Below the pieces are notes generated by a model. It worked only from the letters and a program-made list of their open reading frames with translations, made no database searches and was not told the origin of the DNA. Below, one piece after another: positions 6,643 through 11,937 of a DNA stretch of 14,603 nt. The stretch comes from a bacterium (lineage in GTDB: Bacteria; Patescibacteriota; Minisyncoccia; Phycocordibacterales; SBAW01), in contig JAKALC010000008.1 of NCBI GenBank assembly GCA_021813335.1, positions 1 through 14,603 on the forward strand. Reading direction: 5' to 3'. The number at the start of each line of letters is the position of its first letter. Position 1 is the stretch's first letter. The translations under genes were made by a program, and so were the position numbers.

Positions 6643-7950
6643 ATGAAATCAACCTCGACCTTCCAGATCATCGCGCTCTCGGTCGCCGTCTTTTTCCTCA
6701 TCATCGGCATAGTCGTCTTCGCGCTGCGCGGCGGCTCCTTCAGCGGCACTTCGCAGGGGCCCGTCGTCATCTGGGGAACGCTCGACCAGCAGACGATGCA
6801 GGGCGTCATCAACACGCTCAAGGCGACCGACAACTCCTTCAATAATGTTACGTATACGGAGAAGGATCCGGCGCTCTACGAGAACAGCATCGTGAATGCC
6901 ATCGCCGCCGGAAACCCGCCCGATCTTTTCCTTTTGCCGCAGTCGGATATCGCCCAATTCTCCGACAAAGTGCAGACCATACCGTACAGTGCCGTGAGCC
7001 AGAGCACGTTCATATCTTCTTTCGTTGACGAAGGGCAGCTCTTCCTCACGCAGGGCGGCGCCTACGCTCTGCCGCTCACGATCGACCCTCTCGTGATGTA
7101 CTGGAACCGCGACCTCCTCGCCTCGGGAGGCATCGCCTTGCCGCCCGCGCTGTGGAGCGATCTCACGAACGACGCGCCGAAACTGACGCAAGTCGACGCT
7201 GCCGGCAATATAAAAACTAGCGCTGCCCCGCTCGGCCTCTGGACCAATATCACGAACGCGAAGGCCGTCCTCTCGACCTTGTTTATGCAGGCGGGGGACC
7301 AGATCATCTCGACCGACCAGAACGGCACCCCGGCGGCGGTCTTCGGGACGCGCCCGCAGCAGGCATCCGAGACGCCCGCCGAGTCGGCGCTGCGCTTCTA
7401 CACCGACTTCGCCAACCCCTCGAAATCCGTCTATTCGTGGAACCGCGCGATGCCGCTCTCGCAAGACGCTTTCGCGGCGGGGAAGCTGGCGCTCTACTTC
7501 GGCTATGCGAGCGAGTATAACGCAATCGAGGCGCGCAACCCGAACCTGCATTTCGACGTGGCGCTTATGCCGCAGGCGCAGGGCGGTTCCAGCACGACTT
7601 TCGGTACTATGGTCGGCCTTGCGATGCCGCGCGGCGCGAAGAATCCGACCGGAGCGCTCGCCATAGCGGAAAAGCTTACGGCTGCCGCGGCGGCGGGGAC
7701 GGTGGCGCAGGCCTTCAACTTGCCGCCGGTGCGCCGGGATCTCATCCAGAACGCCCCGGGAAACGCCGTGCAGCAGACCTTTATGAAATCTGCCCTAATC
7801 GCTCGCGCCTGGTATGACCCGAATCCGCCCGCGACCGACAGCATCTTCCAAACGATGGTAGAATCGGTGGTGAGCGGCGCAGCGACCCCCGCCGACGCCG
7901 TGCAGGCCGCGGCGCAGGCGTTCGTCCGCCTCGTGCCGCCGAAGTCGTAA
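6643..7950 (+). CDS. Extracellular solute-binding protein, family 1 (sugar ABC type)
   Basis: A 435-residue protein anchored by an N-terminal helix (about 8-29, IIALSVAVFFLIIGIVVFAL). The outer part has the two-lobed family-1 binding-protein pattern: VVIWGTLDQQTMQGVINTL, 'NPPDLFLLPQSDIAQF', 'YALPLTIDPLVMYWNRDLLASGGI' (the classical P-L-x-D-x-L-x-x-Y-x-x-x-L region) and a C-terminal helical part with 'FAAGKLALYFGYASEY'. Such proteins catch sugars or oligosaccharides and hand them to an ABC permease. There is no lipobox cysteine, so it is held by the uncleaved helix, and no permease or ATPase gene is in the window. It ends 16 nt before the first VirB2-like gene, so read-through into that run is likely. 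Confidence 0.85.
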   Translation: MKSTSTFQIIALSVAVFFLIIGIVVFALRGGSFSGTSQGPVVIWGTLDQQTMQGVINTLKATDNSFNNVTYTEKDPALYENSIVNAIAAGNPPDLFLLPQSDIAQFSDKVQTIPYSAVSQSTFISSFVDEGQLFLTQGGAYALPLTIDPLVMYWNRDLLASGGIALPPALWSDLTNDAPKLTQVDAAGNIKTSAAPLGLWTNITNAKAVLSTLFMQAGDQIISTDQNGTPAAVFGTRPQQASETPAESALRFYTDFANPSKSVYSWNRAMPLSQDAFAAGKLALYFGYASEYNAIEARNPNLHFDVALMPQAQGGSSTTFGTMVGLAMPRGAKNPTGALAIAEKLTAAAAAGTVAQAFNLPPVRRDLIQNAPGNAVQQTFMKSALIARAWYDPNPPATDSIFQTMVESVVSGAATPADAVQAAAQAFVRLVPPKS

Positions 7951-7966
7951 TCCCCTTGACCGAACT

Positions 7967-8344
7967 ATGATGAAAAAAATTATCGCCGCCGTTTCGGCCG
8001 CACGCCGGTTTCTCCCGGCGCTTCTTGCCGCACCGTGGACCGCCTTGGCGCAGGACAGCTATCAGGTGACGAATCCGCTGGGCGACATCACGCTCTGCGG
8101 GCTCATCAAAGCGGTCCTCAATGCTGCGATGGTCATCGGCGTCCCTATCGCGGTCCTTCTCATCGTGTATGCGGGCTTCAAGTTCGTCGCGGCGCGAGGT
8201 TCTTCTGAAGACCTTGCGAAGGCGCGGACGAACCTCTGGTACACCCTCATCGGCATACTCATCTTCTTCGGCGCCGGCGTCATCGCCCAAATAATCATCG
8301 GCACATTGACCGCAGTCGGCGTCTCGGGCGTCTCGTCGTGCTGA
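7967..8344 (+). CDS. VirB2/TrbC-like pilin-type small membrane protein 1
   Basis: A 125-residue protein with a signal peptide cleaved probably after LAQ or ALA (about residue 28-29), then two membrane helices (about 51-72 and 89-115) separated by a short polar loop AARGSSEDLAKARTN. This is the layout of VirB2/TrbC pilins of type IV secretion systems and of the related small 'pilin' proteins common in Parcubacteria. A cysteine before the first helix (LCGLIK) and one at the C-terminus could form a disulfide. It has the longest N-terminus of the five relatives here and the only clear signal peptide. No VirB4, VirB6 or VirD4 gene is in the window, so a secretion role remains open. ATGATG follows CT; no Shine-Dalgarno sequence. 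Confidence 0.75.
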   Translation: MMKKIIAAVSAARRFLPALLAAPWTALAQDSYQVTNPLGDITLCGLIKAVLNAAMVIGVPIAVLLIVYAGFKFVAARGSSEDLAKARTNLWYTLIGILIFFGAGVIAQIIIGTLTAVGVSGVSSC

Positions 8345-8372
8345 TGTCCTCGGCGCCCCCTTACTTCATTCT

Positions 8373-8615
8373 ATGAACTTCGCAACGCTTGTTTCCGGAA
8401 CGGTGATACCGATCGTCAATTCGGCGGTCGGAGTGCTGCTGACCGTTTCGCTCGCCATTTTTCTGTGGGGAATCGTACGCTACATCATTTCCTCGGGAAG
8501 CAGCGAAAAGTCGCAAGGCCGCGAGATGATGGTCTGGGGCATCGTCGCGCTCGTCGTCTTTTCGGCGATCTGGGGCATCGTCGCGCTCGTGAAGACCTCG
8601 TTCTTGGGGGCATAA
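8373..8615 (+). CDS. VirB2/TrbC-like small membrane protein 2
   Basis: 80 residues with two helices (about 13-38 and 52-76) around a polar loop SSGSSEKSQGRE. The helix edges carry FLWGIVRYI and WGIVALV; the same WGIV motifs appear in proteins 4 and 5 of this run, so they are probably paralogues. The N-terminus is short and has no cleavable signal peptide. It starts 28 nt after protein 1, in a TTCTATG context. The role is inferred from similarity of layout to VirB2/TrbC proteins. Confidence 0.72.
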   Translation: MNFATLVSGTVIPIVNSAVGVLLTVSLAIFLWGIVRYIISSGSSEKSQGREMMVWGIVALVVFSAIWGIVALVKTSFLGA

Positions 8616-8637
8616 GATTTCGGCCGTGAGGGTATCT

Positions 8638-8883
8638 ATGCAAACGTTCGCCCAACAATTGACGCTCCCCAACATTGAGAACGGATTTATGTTGCTCGGC
8701 GCCTGTCTTATCGCCGTCCTGCTCATTATGTTCTTCTGGCATCTGACGGCCTACGTCTTCTTCAAGGGGGACGACGCCCACCGCATACACGCGAAGATGG
8801 GCATTCTCAATACCACCATATCGCTCGTGTTCCTCCTCATCGCGTGGTGGATCTTCGAGCGCATCGCGGGCTTCTTCGGGTGA
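8638..8883 (+). CDS. VirB2/TrbC-like small membrane protein 3 (divergent)
   Basis: 81 residues, two helices (about 17-41 and 56-78) around the loop KGDDAHRIHAKM. The order of helix, polar loop and helix matches its neighbours, but the WGIV motifs are replaced by FFWHLTAYVFF and LIAWWIFERI, and the loop is richer in His and Asp. I start at the ATG at 8638 (TATCTATG) rather than an upstream GTG at 8626, since this context matches the other genes. The TGA stop (8881-8883) is followed at once by the DnaA-box-like repeat element. Confidence 0.68.
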   Translation: MQTFAQQLTLPNIENGFMLLGACLIAVLLIMFFWHLTAYVFFKGDDAHRIHAKMGILNTTISLVFLLIAWWIFERIAGFFG

Positions 8884-9138
8884 ATTATCCACAATCCGGA
8901 AGGACGGTCCTTTTGGACGGTGACCCGGAGCATATGCCGAGCGACGCAAACACAAGGGTATTTGTTGCACCGCTCTGCGGTGCGCAGGGGCGAGGATTTG
9001 CGAGCCCTGTCCGGGACTTCGTCCCGGGGCAAATGCCGCTTTTATCCACACAGCCGTCTTGCGGCCCCAGCCGTTTGGGACCACACTTTAGGTAGTGCCC
9101 GGTCAGGAGCACTCATCATTAATTACTAGCATTTCACT
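8884..9138. repeat. Intergenic element with DnaA-box-like nonamers and hairpins
   Basis: This 255-bp gap splits the run of VirB2-like genes. It holds TTATCCACA at 8885-8893 and 9042-9050, the palindrome AAGGACGGTCCTT (8900-8912), and hairpins GCACCGC-TCT-GCGGTGC (8967-8983) and CCGGGAC-TTC-GTCCCGG (9011-9027). Small frames in it look like repeat translations and are not called. It may be a short inserted element or a regulatory region of the genes that follow. Confidence 0.55.
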
Positions 9139-9417
9139 ATGACTTTTCAGACGCTTCTTACCAACATTTTGAATTTGATCAACGGATACATCATCCCGCT
9201 TCTGATCGCGATCGCCATCATCGCTTTTTTCTGGGGCATCGTTAAGTACATCTGGGGCGCCGGCGGCGGGGAAGCCAAGGCGGAAGCCGTTAAGATAATC
9301 ACGGCAGGCATCATCGGCCTCGTCGTGATGCTCGGCGTCTGGGGTATTGTCGCCCTCGTCTCCAACAGCTTGGGTATCGGCGGCTCGACGACGATAAGCC
9401 ATCCGACCGTACAATAA
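9139..9417 (+). CDS. VirB2/TrbC-like small membrane protein 4
   Basis: 92 residues with two helices (about 14-38 and 52-78): FFWGIVKYIWGAGGGEAKAE marks the end of helix 1 and the polar loop, and GVWGIVALV the end of helix 2. It is closest to protein 2, sharing WGIV at both places. A short Gly/Ser/Thr tail follows. It starts in TTCACTATG without a Shine-Dalgarno sequence and is followed by a strong terminator, so it ends its transcription unit. Confidence 0.74.
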   Translation: MTFQTLLTNILNLINGYIIPLLIAIAIIAFFWGIVKYIWGAGGGEAKAEAVKIITAGIIGLVVMLGVWGIVALVSNSLGIGGSTTISHPTVQ

Positions 9418-9426
9418 TGCAGCGGA

Positions 9427-9459
9427 ATGCGGCGGCGCACGGAGCGCCGCCGCATTTTT
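9427..9459 (+). terminator. Rho-independent terminator after protein 4
   Basis: ATGCGGCGGCGC (9427-9438), loop ACGGA, and GCGCCGCCGCAT (9444-9455) form a 12-bp stem followed by a run of T (9455-9459). Confidence 0.9.
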
Positions 9460-9463
9460 CGTA

Positions 9464-9469
9464 TATACT
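9464..9469 (+). promoter_or_regulatory. -10 box TATACT for small membrane protein 5
   Basis: Right after the terminator; transcription would start near 9476, about 24 nt before the ATG at 9500. This makes protein 5 a separate unit. Confidence 0.5.
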
Positions 9470-9499
9470 TAACTATTGCAGCGTCGCGATATCTCGCCT

Positions 9500-9757
9500 A
9501 TGACCCCGGAAACGCTCCGCAATAATCTTGTGTCCGCCATCATCGACCCCTTGATGGTGCTTCTCTTCGGCGCGGCGCTTCTCGTCTTCGCGTGGGGCAT
9601 CGTCGAGTTTATATGGGGCTTGAGCTCCGGCTCGGAAAACAAGGAGAAAGGGAAGCAGCATATGCTCTGGGGCGTTTTGGGGCTCACGATTATGGTCGGC
9701 GCGTACGCCATCATCCAGCTTGTGCTGCGCACCTTCGGCGTTACGACGTTCCAGTGA
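9500..9757 (+). CDS. VirB2/TrbC-like small membrane protein 5
   Basis: 85 residues, two helices (about 15-38 and 55-78) around the polar loop SSGSENKEKGKQH. FAWGIVEFIWG repeats the helix-1 signature of proteins 2 and 4. Helix 2 ends AYAIIQLVLRTFG. Start: the ATG at 9500 (CGCCTATG) fits the local start pattern; an in-frame TTG at 9476 would add 8 residues but coincides with the predicted transcript start. It has its own promoter, unlike proteins 1-3, which are closely spaced. Confidence 0.74.
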   Translation: MTPETLRNNLVSAIIDPLMVLLFGAALLVFAWGIVEFIWGLSSGSENKEKGKQHMLWGVLGLTIMVGAYAIIQLVLRTFGVTTFQ

Positions 9758-9773
9758 CTTCTCGTCGGGTAAG

Positions 9774-9798
9774 AAAAATCCCCAGGAGGTTCCTGGGG
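9774..9798 (-). terminator. Terminator of the 9829-10284 gene
   Basis: On the minus strand CCCCAGGA, ACC loop, TCCTGGGG (9798-9780) is followed by ATTTTT (9779-9774). It may also help end the plus-strand gene at 9757. Confidence 0.8.
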
Positions 9799-9828
9799 CT
9801 GCGTATGCGTTGCGCCGGCTCGGCAGTT

Positions 9829-10284
9829 TTAGAAAACACGCTCGAAGAGGTAGGTGGTCTCCACTGAGGAGAACCGTTTCCCTATCCCGGTCCGGGTCCT
9901 TGTCCGCGTTCTCTTTTCGACAACGAACTTGGCTGGCAGCTCGTAACCCTCGGGCAGATAGGCGAAGAATCTTCTGTGATCCTCCTCTCTTGTCAGCACA
10001 AGAAGACGATCGTTGTACGGATGGTGTTCGTTCTTCGACACCAGCGCCGTGCCGAGGACGAAGTATGTCTCCCCAACGCTCATAAACGAGGGCAGCTGAT
10101 GTTCCGTCAGGATGGCCTTCCCGCCGTCAGTCATATTCCGTGCGAGATCCTCGGTCTTCCAGAGGAAGTATGTCAGGCTCAGACCGAGGACTACGATGAT
10201 CATCTTTGCCGCCTGATCGCTCACGAGTGCGGCAAGCGCCACAAGCATTGCGAAAGCGGCGATGCCGCCAGGACCTTTTTGCAT
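9829..10284 (-). CDS. Unknown membrane-anchored protein
   Basis: 151 residues. Two hydrophobic segments at the N-terminus (about 7-22 and 26-43, IAAFAMLVALAALV and AKMIIVVLGLSLTYFLW) are followed by a soluble part of about 105 residues with alternating strands and an arginine-threonine repeat (KRTRTRTRTG near 129-138). No family recognised. It has one of the few strong Shine-Dalgarno sites of the window (AAGGAGGA, 5 nt before the ATG) and a proper -35/-10 promoter, so its expression signals differ from those of its neighbours. Together with more balanced codon use this may point to a different origin. Confidence 0.7.
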   Translation of the reverse strand: MQKGPGGIAAFAMLVALAALVSDQAAKMIIVVLGLSLTYFLWKTEDLARNMTDGGKAILTEHQLPSFMSVGETYFVLGTALVSKNEHHPYNDRLLVLTREEDHRRFFAYLPEGYELPAKFVVEKRTRTRTRTGIGKRFSSVETTYLFERVF

Positions 10285-10333
10285 AATTCCTCCTTGGAGC
10301 TAGTGGAGTCTAAACGATCGCTGATCTGCGAGA

Positions 10334-10361
10334 AATTTACAATATAAAATATTAACGTCAA
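10334..10361 (-). promoter_or_regulatory. Sigma70-type promoter of the 9829-10284 gene
   Basis: TTGACG (-35, 10361-10356) and TAAATT (-10, 10339-10334) with a 16-nt spacer, in a locally AT-rich stretch about 50 nt before the ATG. Confidence 0.6.
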
Positions 10362-10416
10362 GTTTTTTGCGTACAAAATGCGGCACCCGGCTCCCAAATC
10401 CGCGAAACTATGATAG

Positions 10417-10422
10417 TATGCT
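10417..10422 (+). promoter_or_regulatory. -10 box TATGCT for tRNA-Lys
   Basis: It lies 6 nt before the tRNA-Lys 5' end, so the transcript would begin almost at the mature end. TATGAT at 10409-10414 is an alternative. Confidence 0.45.
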
Positions 10423-10428
10423 GTTCAT

Positions 10429-10501
10429 CCGCCCATAGCTCAGTTGGTAGAGCTGCTCCCTCTTAAGGAGAAGGTCGTAGGTTCGAATCCTACTGGGCGG
10501 A
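10429..10501 (+). tRNA. tRNA-Lys (CTT)
   Basis: Acceptor CCGCCCA/TGGGCGG, discriminator A, D arm GCTC-AGTTGGTA-GAGC, anticodon loop CTCTTAA (anticodon CTT, normal U33), T arm GTAGG-TTCGAAT-CCTAC. CCA is not encoded. The outermost pair of the anticodon stem (27-43) is G-A, otherwise the molecule is regular. Confidence 0.95.
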
Positions 10502-10506
10502 CCGAG

Positions 10507-10549
10507 TTATCCCCAGAAAACAAGGCCGGGCCTTGTTTTCTGGGGATAA
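10507..10549. repeat. 43-bp perfect palindrome between two tRNAs
   Basis: Arms 10507-10527 and 10529-10549 are exact reverse complements around one central G. Each outer end is a DnaA-box-like TTATCCCCA and the centre is CAAGGCCGGGCCTTG. It lies 5 nt after tRNA-Lys and 6 nt before tRNA-Leu. It has no T-tail, so it is not a classical terminator. Confidence 0.85.
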
Positions 10550-10555
10550 GCCCGT

Positions 10556-10637
10556 GCCCTCGTGGCGGAACTGGTATACGCGCCTGCCTTAGGAGCAGGT
10601 TCCGAAAGGATTAGAGGTTCGAATCCTCTCGAGGGCA
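10556..10637 (+). tRNA. tRNA-Leu (TAG)
   Basis: Class II cloverleaf: acceptor GCCCTCG/CGAGGGC, discriminator A, anticodon stem CCTGC/GCAGG with loop CTTAGGA (anticodon TAG), a long variable arm (TTCCGAAAGGATT) and T arm AGAGG-TTCGAAT-CCTCT. CCA is not encoded. It is likely cotranscribed with tRNA-Lys. Confidence 0.95.
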
Positions 10638-10867
10638 CTCAGCAAAGTGAAATTGTGCGCAGACACGATCCCCCCGCCATCTGCTTGCATTGAACTTGTC
10701 GAAATGTGCCGGGGGTGGGGTCTCCTTCGCCTCTCGCCTCGCCGCCGCTCGCCTCGGGCTAGGCACCGCCTCAGCATTTTGCCTGCTGGCAAAATATGCT
10801 TCCGGCGTTCGATCCCCACGCGGATCGTGCGAAGGCACGATCCTCCCCGCAACGTCGCTTCGCTTTG
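10638..10867. repeat. Intergenic region with tRNA-Leu fragments and hairpins
   Basis: No gene seen. TGTGCCGGGGGTGGGG (10705-10720) repeats the 3' end of the neighbouring tRNA-Leu(TAA) (10866-10881), and GTTCGATCCCCAC (10807-10819) is an inverted copy of its T arm (10876-10888). Hairpins: TTTTGCC-TGCT-GGCAAAA (10777-10794) and GGATCGTGC-GAAG-GCACGATCC (10822-10843). Confidence 0.6.
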
Positions 10868-10955
10868 TGCCGGGGGTGGGGATCGAACCCACATGCGCCC
10901 TAACGGGCTCACGACATTTTAAGTGTCGCGCGTCTACCAGTTTCGCCACCCCGGC
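10868..10955 (-). tRNA. tRNA-Leu (TAA)
   Basis: Class II: acceptor GCCGGGG/CCCCGGC, discriminator A, anticodon stem CGACA/TGTCG with loop CTTAAAA (anticodon TAA), long variable arm, T arm GTGGG-TTCGATC-CCCAC. CCA is not encoded. Its 5' end is 1 nt after the stop codon of the membrane-protein gene. Confidence 0.95.
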
Positions 10956-10956
10956 A

Positions 10957-11547
10957 TTATATTCGCTCCTCGTGCGGCGCTCTTCGCAGAGCGAGAAGGG
11001 CTATCACTGAAGAACCGACGACCGTGTACAGCGGATACAGCAGATTGTATATGGTAAACGTCGTCGTTGCCACGACGGCGAGCCCTGAGGCGAAGACATA
11101 CAGCGCCCAGAGGCCCGCTGGTTCGGTTTCGGGAACACGGTAGGTTTTGACGATCGTCGGAATGGTCACGAAAAGATCGGCGAGAATAATGAGAACAAGC
11201 GCCGTCAGGGGCTCGTGTGTGAATCCCCAGACAACAAGCGCCGAGACACCAAGCGCAAGGCATACGACATCGACGCGGGTGAGGCGCGCATACCCCTCTC
11301 GTATGGCAACAAACGCGATGATAGCTGTCGACAATGTGCTGAAAAGAGGCACAACAAGCGACCAGCTCGCTCCCTTGGAGAACTGGGCCCCGGAAGCGAT
11401 AGCAAAAAGGAAGCACCACCCGGCCCAGGAAACAATATTGGGTCGGGTCGGACCCTTCAGGATGCTGCGAACATACGGATAGATGATCGACAGATAAATG
11501 ATTGTCGCCAGAACGCCGAGCGCAGTATGCCAATCATTCGCATTCAT
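10957..11547 (-). CDS. Polytopic membrane protein, PQ-loop-like, between two tRNAs
   Basis: A 196-residue protein with about six or seven hydrophobic helices and short loops. Two similar halves are suggested: PTRPNIVSWAGWCFLFAIA (about 34-52) and TIPTIVKTYRVPETEPAGLW (about 129-148) resemble the P-x-x-x-K/W turns of PQ-loop/SWEET-type transporters, but the PQ pair itself is absent, so this assignment is weak. The first ATG within reach is at 11547, 3 nt after the 3' end of tRNA-Cys; the frame before it runs into the tRNA. The TAA stop ends 1 nt before tRNA-Leu. There is no Shine-Dalgarno sequence and no room for a promoter, so its mRNA must be released by tRNA processing or read as part of the long precursor. 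Confidence 0.75.
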   Translation of the reverse strand: MNANDWHTALGVLATIIYLSIIYPYVRSILKGPTRPNIVSWAGWCFLFAIASGAQFSKGASWSLVVPLFSTLSTAIIAFVAIREGYARLTRVDVVCLALGVSALVVWGFTHEPLTALVLIILADLFVTIPTIVKTYRVPETEPAGLWALYVFASGLAVVATTTFTIYNLLYPLYTVVGSSVIALLALRRAPHEERI

Positions 11548-11550
11548 TTG

Positions 11551-11622
11551 AGGCCACGGCGGGAATCGCACCCGCGTATAAGAGTTTTGCAGACTCTTGC
11601 CTTACTACTTGGCGACGTGGCC
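11551..11622 (-). tRNA. tRNA-Cys (GCA)
   Basis: Acceptor GGCCACG/CGTGGCC, discriminator U, anticodon stem AGAGT/ACTCT with loop CTGCAAA (anticodon GCA), T arm GCGGG-TGCGATT-CCCGC. The T loop has G in place of U55. CCA is not encoded; CAA follows, directly before the start codon of the next gene. Confidence 0.93.
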
Positions 11623-11631
11623 GTGGGGGCT

Positions 11632-11637
11632 ATTTTA
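11632..11637 (-). promoter_or_regulatory. -10 box TAAAAT for tRNA-Cys, overlapping the rbfA stop
   Basis: TAAAAT lies 10 nt before the tRNA-Cys 5' end. Its first three bases are the TAA stop codon of rbfA. No clear -35; read-through from infB-rbfA is also possible. Confidence 0.45.
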
Positions 11638-11928
11638 CCGCACCTCGCTCTCTTTCTCTAGAGCGAATTCGATATGCGGCGCGCGCGGAAGCTTCGTGTG
11701 ATCCTTGAGATACTTTTTGAGCCCGACGACGTTGCGGTCGGCGAGCCCGAGAGCGGCTGCGGCTTTCTCTGCCGGCAAGACGGAGAGATAGACCGTCGCG
11801 TGGCTGAAGTCGGACGAAAGTTCGGCGCGCGTCACGGTGATAAGCGACTGAGGGCCCGCTTCGCGGGCCAAAAACTCGGCCGCCGCGTCGCGGAGGATCT
11901 GCCGTGCCGTTTCCATCCGGTTTTTCAT
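11635..11928 (-). CDS. rbfA: Ribosome-binding factor A
   Basis: RbfA binds the immature 30S subunit and helps mature the 5' end of 16S rRNA. The 97-residue protein has the single KH-like fold: N-terminal helix MKNRMETARQILRDAAAEFLAREAG, strand SLITVTRAELSSDFSHATVYLSVLP (the typical V-T-x-V-x-x-S-x-D-x-x-x-A-x-V-Y pattern, about 28-52), then the LKKYLKDHTKLPRAPHIEFALE segment (about 70-91) corresponding to L-R-x-x-L-x-x-x-L-x-x-R-x-x-P-x-L-x-F. It is slightly short at the C-terminus. It starts 9 nt after infB (CCTATG, no Shine-Dalgarno sequence), the usual infB-rbfA order. Confidence 0.92.
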   Translation of the reverse strand: MKNRMETARQILRDAAAEFLAREAGPQSLITVTRAELSSDFSHATVYLSVLPAEKAAAALGLADRNVVGLKKYLKDHTKLPRAPHIEFALEKESEVR

Positions 11929-11937
11929 AGGAATACT

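Noticed and set aside
7967..9757. A complete type IV secretion locus
   Set aside because: Only pilin-like small proteins are present; no ATPase, channel or coupling protein gene is seen in the window.
10589..11010. Frames of about 100 codons over tRNA-Leu genes and the spacer
   Set aside because: They cross two tRNA genes and repeats, with no start signal and no domain.
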